From an uncultured Dokdonia sp. (GTDB lineage: Bacteria; Bacteroidota; Bacteroidia; Flavobacteriales; Flavobacteriaceae): a DNA stretch of 64,000 nt. Below, in pieces: positions 45,152 to 52,689 of this stretch. Under the pieces are notes generated by a model. It was not told the DNA's origin. It was given only the letters and a program-made list of their open reading frames with translations, and ran no database searches. Positions within the stretch are counted from its first letter, which is position 1. Each line of letters begins with the position of its first letter. The stretch lies in contig CANNDF010000002.1 in NCBI GenBank assembly GCA_947503305.1, positions 1 through 64,000 of the forward strand, in the 5' to 3' direction. The translations under genes were made by a program, and so were the position numbers.

Positions 45152-45997
45152 TTACTCTTCTTCTTCGCTTGCTGTAGCTTCTACTTTTGCAGGTTCTGGA
45201 GTCTCTACAGGTGCAGGAGCAGCTTTAGCTTTTGGTTCTTGAGTTGCCTTTGCTTTAGGAGCAGGTGCGGGTGCATCTTTTCCTTCGGCTTGTGCTTCTT
45301 TTCCAGATTTGCGCTCTGCAAGTCCTTCAATAACAGCATTAGAAACATATCCTACGATTTTATCGATAGATTTAGAAGCATCATCATTTGATGGAATAAG
45401 ATAGTCTACTTGACGTGGGTCAGAGTTTGTATCTACCATCGCAAATATTGGAATATTTAATTTTTGTGCTTCTTTAATAGCGATATGCTCACGTTTAATA
45501 TCTACAACAAATAATGCACCTGGAAGACGTGTCATATCTGCAATAGATCCTAAGTTTTTCTCAAGCTTTTCACGAAGACGATTCATTTGTAACTTTTCTT
45601 TCTTAGAAAGTGTATCAAAACGTCCATCTTGCTTCATACGGTCGATGGTTTGCATTTTTTTGATAGCTTTTCTAATGGTAACAAAGTTTGTAAGCATACC
45701 TCCTGGCCATCTTTCTGTGATGTAAGGCATGTTTGCTTGTTTCGCTTTTTCAGCTACAATGTCTTTTGCTTGTTTTTTGGTAGCTACGAAAAGTATTTTT
45801 CTACCGGATGCTGCTATTTTTTTAAGAGCTTCTGAAGCTTCGTCTATTTTTGCAGCTGTTTTGTATAAATTAATGATATGAATACCATTGCGCTCCATAT
45901 AAATATATGGTGCCATATTTGGATCCCATCTTCTTGTGAGGTGTCCAAAGTGTACACCTGCATCAAGTAATTCTTTTACTTCTATGTTGTTTGCCAT
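45152..45997 (-). CDS. rpsB: 30S ribosomal protein S2
   Basis: The 281-residue protein shows VKELLDAGVHFGHLTRRWDPNMAPYI, NLYKTAAKIDEA, FVATKKQAKDIV, RWPGGMLTNFVTI and PIFAMVDTNSDPRQVDYLIPSNDDA. The C-terminus carries an Ala/Lys/Pro/Glu-rich extension of about 50 residues (APAPKAKATQEPKAK), a tail common in Flavobacteriaceae S2. It precedes tsf and follows rpsI after a 141-base gap that contains a hairpin and one copy of the palindrome. Confidence 0.97.
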   Translation of the reverse strand: MANNIEVKELLDAGVHFGHLTRRWDPNMAPYIYMERNGIHIINLYKTAAKIDEASEALKKIAASGRKILFVATKKQAKDIVAEKAKQANMPYITERWPGGMLTNFVTIRKAIKKMQTIDRMKQDGRFDTLSKKEKLQMNRLREKLEKNLGSIADMTRLPGALFVVDIKREHIAIKEAQKLNIPIFAMVDTNSDPRQVDYLIPSNDDASKSIDKIVGYVSNAVIEGLAERKSGKEAQAEGKDAPAPAPKAKATQEPKAKAAPAPVETPEPAKVEATASEEEE

Positions 45998-46030
45998 TTT
46001 TGTAATAGTTTACGTTCCGTTGGACTTAAA

Positions 46031-46064
46031 TTAGCAACTTCGAATATCGAAGTTTAGATGCTAA
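46031..46064 (-). promoter_or_regulatory. structured element in the rpsB 5' region
   Basis: TTAGCA-acttcga-ata-tcgaagt-ttaga-TGCTAA folds as an inner perfect stem inside an outer 6-bp stem, 34 bases upstream of rpsB. It could be the target of S2 autoregulation; this is inference. Confidence 0.45.
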
Positions 46065-46085
46065 ACTAACTTTGATTCATTGTAC

Positions 46086-46099
46086 GCTTTCGCGAAAGC
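46086..46099. repeat. perfect palindrome GCTTTCGCGAAAGC (copy 9)
   Basis: It lies in the rpsI-rpsB gap, with outer C/G extending the symmetry to 16 bp. Confidence 0.95.
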
Positions 46100-46138
46100 G
46101 AACCAAACAACGACAACATTTGATAATTAATAAATTGA

Positions 46139-46525
46139 TTAACGTTTAGAGAACTGGAATTTCTTACGCGCTTTCTTCTGTCCGAATTTCTTACGCTCTA
46201 CCATTCTTGGATCTCTAGTCAATAAGCCTTCTGGCTTAAGGATGCTACGGTTCTCAGCATCAAGCTCACACATTGCTCTTGAAAGTGCAAGACGAATAGC
46301 TTCTGCCTGACCAGTAATACCACCTCCGTATACGTTTACTTTTATATCAAAGTTACCTTCATTGCTAGTCATAGCAAGTGGCTGGTTAACTTTGTATTGT
46401 AACGTAGCGGTAGGGAAGTATGTAGCGATGTCTTTTTTGTTAACGGTAATGTTTCCTTTTCCTTCAGAAACATATACACGTGCTACAGCAGTCTTACGAC
46501 GACCGATTTTGTGAATTACTTCCAT
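46139..46525 (-). CDS. rpsI: 30S ribosomal protein S9
   Basis: The 128-residue protein has the S9 signature: IGRRKTAVARVYVSEGKGNITVNKK, NVYGGGITGQAEAIRLALSRA, LLTRDPRMVERKKFGQKKARKKFQFSKR. The C-terminal SKR tail reaches the P site. Its ATG shares one base with the rplM stop (TAATG), the usual L13-S9 coupling. Confidence 0.97.
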   Translation of the reverse strand: MEVIHKIGRRKTAVARVYVSEGKGNITVNKKDIATYFPTATLQYKVNQPLAMTSNEGNFDIKVNVYGGGITGQAEAIRLALSRAMCELDAENRSILKPEGLLTRDPRMVERKKFGQKKARKKFQFSKR

Positions 46526-46980
46526 TACTTAATTTCGTTAAGATTAATTGTTCTAGGCTTTTGTGCTTCTTGTCCATGCTCTGCTCCAGAGTACACTTTA
46601 AGATTGCGAAATAAAGCACTACCCAATTTGTTTTTAGGTAACATACCTTTTACTGCATTTTCAATAATGCGCGTAGGGTCTTTATCGAAAAGTTCTGTTG
46701 CAGTAAGGCTACGTTGACCACCAGGATATCCTGTATGACGGATATATGATTTGTCAGTCCATTTACTACCTGTCAAATTGATCTTTGATGCGTTGATAAC
46801 AATTACGTTATCCCCACAATCAACATGAGGTGTAAAGTCAGTCTTGTACTTACCGCGTAAAAACTTAGCTACGATAGAAGACATACGTCCAAGCGTTTGT
46901 CCGTCAGCATCTATCAAAACCCACTCCTTGTTTACGGTAGCTTTGTTTGCTGATACTGTTTTGTAACTTAATGTGTCCAC
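46525..46980 (-). CDS. rplM: 50S ribosomal protein L13
   Basis: The 151-residue protein starts at a GTG codon (decoded MDTLSYKTVSANKATV). L13 motifs are EWVLIDADGQTLGRMSSIVAKFLRGK, DNVIVINASKINLTGSKWTDKSY and GYPGGQRSLTATELFDKDPTRIIENAVKGMLPKN. No in-frame ATG is close, and the alignment with L13 proteins begins right at this codon, so GTG is probably genuine. It heads the rplM-rpsI unit and is preceded by a strong consensus promoter and a leader hairpin. Confidence 0.96.
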   Translation of the reverse strand: MDTLSYKTVSANKATVNKEWVLIDADGQTLGRMSSIVAKFLRGKYKTDFTPHVDCGDNVIVINASKINLTGSKWTDKSYIRHTGYPGGQRSLTATELFDKDPTRIIENAVKGMLPKNKLGSALFRNLKVYSGAEHGQEAQKPRTINLNEIK

Positions 46981-47013
46981 ACTAAATAATTTAAATTAAA
47001 CATTCCAATTTTT

Positions 47014-47029
47014 CCTGTTCATAAACAGG
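47014..47029 (-). promoter_or_regulatory. hairpin at the start of the rplM leader
   Basis: CCTGTT-cata-AACAGG lies about where the rplM transcript begins, 34 bases before the GTG start. It is a candidate L13 autoregulatory leader. Confidence 0.45.
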
Positions 47030-47033
47030 CCTG

Positions 47034-47063
47034 CAAAGGTACAATTTATTTTAGGTTAGACAA
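47034..47063 (-). promoter_or_regulatory. consensus Bacteroidota promoter of rplM-rpsI
   Basis: On the minus strand TTG-N19-TACCTTTG matches both the -33 and -7 elements with good spacing. This is the best full promoter seen in the window. The 47064-47244 gap upstream shows nothing else recognisable. Confidence 0.75.
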
Positions 47064-47244
47064 TACAGGTTGAGTAATATTTTTAGGATACTAAATACTT
47101 ATGTCTAAGGAATATAAATACACACGCAAAAAATGAGCAATAATGTAGTCTGTCAAGTGTTAAAAAAGTTAAGATACTCTTAAATAAGTGGTCGATCTGT
47201 CACATTGGAAATACTTTCAAGTCTATTACAGCACATTCTAACCA

Positions 47245-49920
47245 ATGACTATGCAATCAATCAATCAACGAACAGTTATTTTTCTTTTTCTTATCTGTGT
47301 ATCCACTTTTGTAAAAGCTCAACAAGATTCTACTAAAATTTATGAAAAACGTATTTATACCACTCAGAAATTAGTGGGCGAAGCCCCTTCTATAGATGGT
47401 GTCATAGATGATAAAGCATGGGACGTTGTCGAATGGACAACAGATTATGTAGAGTTTGAGCCCGATGTTGGTACTGCCCCTTCACAGCAAACGAAAATGA
47501 AAATCATGTATGATGATAAAAACCTCTATGTAGCTTTTAGGTGTTATGAGAGTGATCTATCTAAAATTGAAAAACGTTTAGGGAGACGTGATGATTTTCC
47601 AGGAGATTGGGTAGAGATTAATATAGATAGTTATAATGATGATCGGTCAGGTTTTTCTTTTACAGCATCTGCCTCGGGAGTAAAAGGGGATGAATTTATA
47701 TCTAATAACGGTAATTTTGATAGTAGTTGGAATCCTATTTGGTATTTAGGAACAGCAGAGGATGCAGAAGGATGGACTGCCGAGATGCGTATCCCTTTAA
47801 GTCAGTTGCGTTTTGGAAATGCCGAAGAACAAATATGGGGAATACAATCAACACGTCGTTATTTTGCAAATGAAGAGCGATCACTTTGGCAACCTGTGGC
47901 GGCAAATCCTCCAGGATGGGTAAGTGAGTTTGGAGAACTAAGAGGACTTATAGGGTTAAAACCACAAAAGCAATTAGAAATTCAACCCTATGTTTTAGGA
48001 CAGTTAGATACTTTTGAAGCCGAACCTGGAAATCCTTTTAGAGATGGAACGTCTACAAAACTTACAGGAGGACTGGATGCTAAAATCGGAATTACAAATG
48101 ATCTTACTCTAGATCTTACCATAAACCCAGATTTTGGACAGGTAGATGCAGATCCAGGAGCTATTGCTTTGGATGGGTTTGAGATTTTCTTTCAGGAAAG
48201 ACGTCCATTCTTTGTTGAGAATAAAAATGTGTTTGATTTTCGTGTAGGAGGAGGGGCTGATAACTTGTTTTTTTCAAGACGTATTGGAAGGACACCTCAA
48301 GGTTTTAGTACGGCAGATGGTAGTAAAGGTGAGTTTGAAGATTTTCCGACAAATACTACAATTCTTGGGGCAGCAAAATTTAGTGGTAAGACTAAAGATG
48401 GGTGGTCTATTGGAGTTCTTGAGAGTATAACTGCAAATGAATTTGCAGAGATAGAGCTAGATGAACGTCAAGACGTATTAGATGGGCTTTCAGAAATAGG
48501 TGAAAAAAGGGAAGAACTTGTAGAACCACTTTCAAACTATTTTGTGGGGCGTGTTCAAAAAGACTTTAATGATCGTAATTCATTTATAGGTGGTATTATT
48601 ACGGCCACTCATAGGGATATGGACGAACGTGTTTCTTTTTTACATACACAAGCATATTCAGGAGGGATAGATTTTCAACACAATTGGAAAGATAGAAAGT
48701 ACTATGTAGAAGGGAGTGCTCTTTTTAGTAATGTGCGTGGAAGCACAGAGGCTATAACCCGTACACAACGATCATTAACTCATTTATTTCAAAGAGTAGA
48801 TGCTGGACATGTAGAGGTAGATGAAAACAGGAATGAGCTTACGGGTACAGGAGGGCGTTTTGAAATAGGTCGTGGTAGTGGAGACTGGCGTTATAATATA
48901 GGAGGTAACTGGCGCTCTCCAGAATTAGAATTAAATGATATCGGGTTTTTACGTCAGGCAGATGATATACGACAATATGCAAACCTTAGACGATTCTGGA
49001 ATAAACCTTCAAGTTGGTTTCGTAGAGCAAATCTGGGGATAAACCAGTTCAGCTCATATGATTTTGATGGAAACTACAATAGAATCCAGTACGAGTTACA
49101 AGGCTTCGTAAATTGGAAAAACAATTGGTGGAGTGAAGCAGGAATTGGCCATAAGCCACGTATTTTTAGTAACACAGTACTTAGAGGTGGTCCTAGATGG
49201 CGATGGGGAGATGAAAACTTTGTATTCTTATTTTCAGGAACTGACAACAGAAAAAAGTTTTCAATGCATGCAGGATATGTGTTTTCTGAAGCACAGCAAA
49301 ATAACTTTTCTTTTAGAAGATATGTATTGCGTTTCTTTTACCAACCCATAAATTCGTTAAGTCTATCATTAATAAATGAATTTGAACAAAACCCTAATAA
49401 AACACAATACGTAACTGAAAGTGATTTTAATGGAACTCCTAGATATATTTTAGGCGGGATAGATAATGAGTCTTTGAGTATGACTTTACGTGTAAATTAT
49501 AATATCAACCCTAATTTAACAATACAATATTATGGACAGCCTTTCTTCTTTAAGGCGAGGTATAATAATTTTAATTATGTCAATAATCCTGTAGCAAGAG
49601 ATCTTAATGAAAGAGTAACAACCTATTCAAATAGTCAAATCTCTTTTGCAGATGGTACCTATTCTGTTGATGAAAATAGTGATGGTACTACAGATTATTC
49701 TTTCGGAAATCCAGATTTTAACTTTGTACAATTTCGATCTAATCTAGTATTGCGTTGGGAATACATTCCTGGATCCGAATTGTTCTTTGTATGGTCTCAA
49801 GGGATTGAAGGGGTAAGTGATATAGATGATGGTTTTGGAGAAGTTGCAGAAAATGTAATTTTTGATCAACAGATACGGAATACATTTTTGGTCAAGTGGA
49901 CTTATCGCTTTGTCTTATAA
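47245..49920 (+). CDS. DUF5916 outer-membrane protein with CBM9-like domain
   Basis: The 891-residue protein has a signal peptide (TVIFLFLICVSTFVKAQQ). A CBM9-like beta-sandwich follows (~40-230; APSIDGVIDDKAWDVVEW, MKIMYDDKNLYVAFRCYES). The DUF5916 domain comes next (TNDLTLDLTINPDFGQVDADP, FEIFFQERRPFFVENKNVFDF), and the C-terminal half is a long barrel ending VKWTYRFVL. Such proteins are common in Bacteroidota and presumed outer-membrane, sometimes linked to carbohydrate or peptide use; the substrate here is unknown. It stands alone, with no SusCD pair nearby. Confidence 0.85.
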   Translation: MTMQSINQRTVIFLFLICVSTFVKAQQDSTKIYEKRIYTTQKLVGEAPSIDGVIDDKAWDVVEWTTDYVEFEPDVGTAPSQQTKMKIMYDDKNLYVAFRCYESDLSKIEKRLGRRDDFPGDWVEINIDSYNDDRSGFSFTASASGVKGDEFISNNGNFDSSWNPIWYLGTAEDAEGWTAEMRIPLSQLRFGNAEEQIWGIQSTRRYFANEERSLWQPVAANPPGWVSEFGELRGLIGLKPQKQLEIQPYVLGQLDTFEAEPGNPFRDGTSTKLTGGLDAKIGITNDLTLDLTINPDFGQVDADPGAIALDGFEIFFQERRPFFVENKNVFDFRVGGGADNLFFSRRIGRTPQGFSTADGSKGEFEDFPTNTTILGAAKFSGKTKDGWSIGVLESITANEFAEIELDERQDVLDGLSEIGEKREELVEPLSNYFVGRVQKDFNDRNSFIGGIITATHRDMDERVSFLHTQAYSGGIDFQHNWKDRKYYVEGSALFSNVRGSTEAITRTQRSLTHLFQRVDAGHVEVDENRNELTGTGGRFEIGRGSGDWRYNIGGNWRSPELELNDIGFLRQADDIRQYANLRRFWNKPSSWFRRANLGINQFSSYDFDGNYNRIQYELQGFVNWKNNWWSEAGIGHKPRIFSNTVLRGGPRWRWGDENFVFLFSGTDNRKKFSMHAGYVFSEAQQNNFSFRRYVLRFFYQPINSLSLSLINEFEQNPNKTQYVTESDFNGTPRYILGGIDNESLSMTLRVNYNINPNLTIQYYGQPFFFKARYNNFNYVNNPVARDLNERVTTYSNSQISFADGTYSVDENSDGTTDYSFGNPDFNFVQFRSNLVLRWEYIPGSELFFVWSQGIEGVSDIDDGFGEVAENVIFDQQIRNTFLVKWTYRFVL

Positions 49921-49999
49921 TTTTTTAGTTAAAGTCTGGGCTTGATACAATAGAATCGTTTCTTTTACAGTTTTACAATTTTTAACCCTAATTGATATT

Positions 50000-50518
50000 A
50001 TGAAAAACCTATTTAAATTTCTTCTAATTGTCCTTGTGGTGAGTGCATGTTCAAGCGATGATGATGCTTCATCTTCTAGTAATTCAGTAGAAGGGACTTT
50101 TAGATTGAGCTCTTTAACTACAGAGACAAGTTTTGATCTTGATGGAGACGGGGATTCGTCTACAAATTTACTTGAAGAAACTGGTTGTTTGCAAAATGAG
50201 ACACTGGTTTTCTTAGCAGGTAATACAGGAAGTGCAATATCGACTACATTTTTAGATGTTTTTGTAGATGTTGATGGCGAAGGAAATATTTCTCAAGTTG
50301 TAGATTGTGTTCCTGAGGATTTTACAACTAATTTTACTTGGACTCAAAATGGGAGTGTTGTTAGTTTCTTAGATGAAGACGGATTCTCCGTAGATGCCAC
50401 TTTGTCTGGTGATGAGTTGGTTTTTGTGCTGGGCGATGGTTTTGAGCTTGAAGTAATCGATGGAGTCGATACTGCCGAACTTCTAGAAACCGTTACGTTT
50501 GTATATACGAGACAATAA
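50000..50518 (+). CDS. lipocalin-like lipoprotein, unknown function
   Basis: The 172-residue lipoprotein has a lipobox (FLLIVLVVSACSSDDD) and a Ser-rich linker. Its small beta-rich domain contains VEGTFRLSSLTTET, the acidic DLDGDGDSSTNLLEETGCL, and DEDGFSVDATLSGDELVFVL. The layout resembles the lipocalin-like lipoproteins common in flavobacteria. The DLDGDGD stretch may bind calcium. It is followed by a bidirectional terminator. Confidence 0.65.
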   Translation: MKNLFKFLLIVLVVSACSSDDDASSSSNSVEGTFRLSSLTTETSFDLDGDGDSSTNLLEETGCLQNETLVFLAGNTGSAISTTFLDVFVDVDGEGNISQVVDCVPEDFTTNFTWTQNGSVVSFLDEDGFSVDATLSGDELVFVLGDGFELEVIDGVDTAELLETVTFVYTRQ

Positions 50519-50540
50519 ATAGTCCTGTTGTTTAAAACAC

Positions 50541-50580
50541 AAAAAAGGCTAGGCGATATTAAAATGCCTAGCCTTTTTTT
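50541..50580. terminator. bidirectional terminator between the lipoprotein gene and terC
   Basis: AAAAAAGGCTAGGC-gatattaaaat-GCCTAGCCTTTTTT, a perfect 14-bp stem with A- and T-runs. Confidence 0.9.
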
Positions 50581-50587
50581 GTCTTCC

Positions 50588-50601
50588 GCTTTCGCGAAAG
50601 C
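50588..50601. repeat. perfect palindrome GCTTTCGCGAAAGC (copy 10)
   Basis: It lies between convergent genes directly after the bidirectional terminator, like copy 1. Confidence 0.95.
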
Positions 50602-50604
50602 ATA

Positions 50605-51417
50605 TTATGAATGCTGATTTTCGTCCTTACGTGCTTTGGCTTTGAGTAAGTTTTTTTGATACCTTCCTTGTACAATATCTATAAGTACAAGAACGATAAT
50701 AACAAAATAAAATGTAGTCTTACTCATAGGTGTGACTTTATTTCCAAAAAATGATAGATGCGCCAGATGTCCACCTTCAGATAAAAGCATAATCCCTACA
50801 ATAAGAAGAATAAAAAGCCCAAGCACTTCATACATTCTGTTTTTCTGAAGAAAGCTAGAAACTTTATCTGCCATTACGATCATAAGGATTCCTCCAGCGA
50901 TGATTGCTACAGACATTAAAATCATTTGAGCTTTAAATTGCATACCGCTAGTTAATGCCATCGCACTTAGGATAGAATCAAAAGAGAATACAAGATTCAT
51001 TAGTACGATCCAGAAAATAATTTTTCCTACAGAACTACGTCTTACTTCTGTTTCCTCGTGTTCTTTGATAAGCATCATATGCCATATTTCTTTGATAGCA
51101 GTATAGATAATAAATATACCTCCTGCGAGTACAATGACACTATGTACATTAAAAGAAAATTCTATGATGTTATTGTCATGTAAACTGGCAAAGGGTTCCT
51201 GGAAATATTGAATAAGTGACATCAATACAAAAAGTAACACAATACGTAATACAATTGCCATTCCTACTCCCAACCTACGAACATAACTTTGTTTTTCTTG
51301 AGGTGCTTTTTTAGATTCTAAAGAAATGTACAAGAGATTATCAAAGCCCAGGACAACCTGAAGCAATACAAGCATTAATAATGTAAATAAACTGTCTAAG
51401 GTTAATAGTCCTTCCAT
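50605..51417 (-). CDS. TerC family integral membrane protein
   Basis: The 270-residue protein has about seven membrane helices and the acidic intramembrane motifs of the TerC family (LGFDNLLYISLES near the start, LVFSFDSILSAMALT in the middle). TerC-like proteins are associated with tellurite resistance and, in some bacteria, with manganese export or metal loading of exported enzymes. There is no tellurite operon around it, so a metal-export role is the more likely inference. Confidence 0.87.
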   Translation of the reverse strand: MEGLLTLDSLFTLLMLVLLQVVLGFDNLLYISLESKKAPQEKQSYVRRLGVGMAIVLRIVLLFVLMSLIQYFQEPFASLHDNNIIEFSFNVHSVIVLAGGIFIIYTAIKEIWHMMLIKEHEETEVRRSSVGKIIFWIVLMNLVFSFDSILSAMALTSGMQFKAQMILMSVAIIAGGILMIVMADKVSSFLQKNRMYEVLGLFILLIVGIMLLSEGGHLAHLSFFGNKVTPMSKTTFYFVIIVLVLIDIVQGRYQKNLLKAKARKDENQHS

Positions 51418-51551
51418 AATTTTATATATGCTTAGTTAAAATCAAAGGTAGCTATTATATCAAAGAGCTTTTAATATTTAGAAAGAATGCCTGAGAATAA
51501 TTATCTTTTATTATGATTCTATTAAAGTAGTTATATCTTATAACTCTCTAT

Positions 51552-52592
51552 TTAATTCTCTTCGAAAGAACTAATACACATAATCGTGTCATCTATATTT
51601 ACAGGAGGTGTTGCTAATTTATACAATATAATACCTTCTTTTGTCGCCTTATATTCCTCTAAAACTTTTCCAAATTCATCTGTTGTGTATCCTACAATAT
51701 CATCTTTAGCAACAAAATCACCTGCTTTATATGAACTATAGAAAATTCCTTGAACATTGGAATTAATATAATCTTGACTATTTCTATATATTATATTTTC
51801 ATGAGGCTCGGATGCTTTAGGATACATGTTCATAGTAAATAGCATGTTATATATCCCATTTTTGATTAATTCCACATTGTCTTTTTGTACATTACCTAAT
51901 TTGCCACATTCAATACTCAAAGCGGTTTTTCCGTCTTGTGCAGCTTGTTTAAATACATATTTTGCTGGATCTGTATCTGAAATATTGTAAGGGTATGAAA
52001 CCACATATTGGAATCCACTATTTTCAGATAGTTTTTTTGCCAACGCCGTTTGTTGCTGTTTTTTTTCATTATTGTAATAGCAAACAAAAGGGAGTAAGTC
52101 TTCACAAGCATCTCCTCCATGAACATCAAGAAAGACATCACTAACAGCGATAAGATTATGAGTTATAAAATGAGCTATTTGTTCTGTGATGCTACCATTC
52201 TTATTACCCGGAAAAGCATTATTTAAATTTTTTTGATCCTGAGGATTGATAAATGGTGTTCGTGTAAAAAAAGAAGCCCTATTGGCGATAGGAACAATCA
52301 CCAAGGTACCTTTTAGTTTTTTAATGTCAACTTCATTTAAAACTTTCTGTACGGCAATAATAGGAGGGTATTCATAACCATGAACACCAGCTGTGATAGT
52401 AAAAACAGGTCCTTTGCTTTTTCCTTTGATAATTGAAATAGGTAAAACCCCTTCATTACCATAATTATCTTTAAAGTCAACCTTCATATACTCCTTTAAC
52501 GATCTAGTTTCATTGCTAAAGATTTCGTTGAATTTATTTTGAGAAATAGTGGTGTTTACTGTCAGAATGATAAATAAAAAGATTCTTAACAT
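51552..52592 (-). CDS. secreted succinylglutamate desuccinylase/aspartoacylase family protein
   Basis: The 346-residue protein has a signal peptide (LRIFLFIILTVNTTISQ). Its zinc-carboxypeptidase-like fold includes metal ligands in ITAGVHGYEYPPI (HxxE), the substrate Arg region IANRASFFTRTPFINPQD, and the third ligand in VFLDVHGGDACEDLLPF. The C-terminal beta domain has GDFVAKDDIVGYTTDEFGK, a barrel-sandwich element. It probably deacylates N-acyl amino acids or related molecules outside the cytoplasm. It is separate from, but about 3 kb from, the aspartate-polymer genes. Confidence 0.83.
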   Translation of the reverse strand: MLRIFLFIILTVNTTISQNKFNEIFSNETRSLKEYMKVDFKDNYGNEGVLPISIIKGKSKGPVFTITAGVHGYEYPPIIAVQKVLNEVDIKKLKGTLVIVPIANRASFFTRTPFINPQDQKNLNNAFPGNKNGSITEQIAHFITHNLIAVSDVFLDVHGGDACEDLLPFVCYYNNEKKQQQTALAKKLSENSGFQYVVSYPYNISDTDPAKYVFKQAAQDGKTALSIECGKLGNVQKDNVELIKNGIYNMLFTMNMYPKASEPHENIIYRNSQDYINSNVQGIFYSSYKAGDFVAKDDIVGYTTDEFGKVLEEYKATKEGIILYKLATPPVNIDDTIMCISSFEEN

Positions 52593-52689
52593 ATTGTTGT
52601 AAAATTAGAGTTGGGATTTTTGCTAATATTCTGTATGTGATGCATAAACATTATTTTTATGCATTTCTACTTTTTTAATATAATCAATG

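Noticed and set aside
46511-46717. 68-codon ORF antisense to rplM
   Set aside because: It lies over a ribosomal protein gene whose codon use and conservation explain it.
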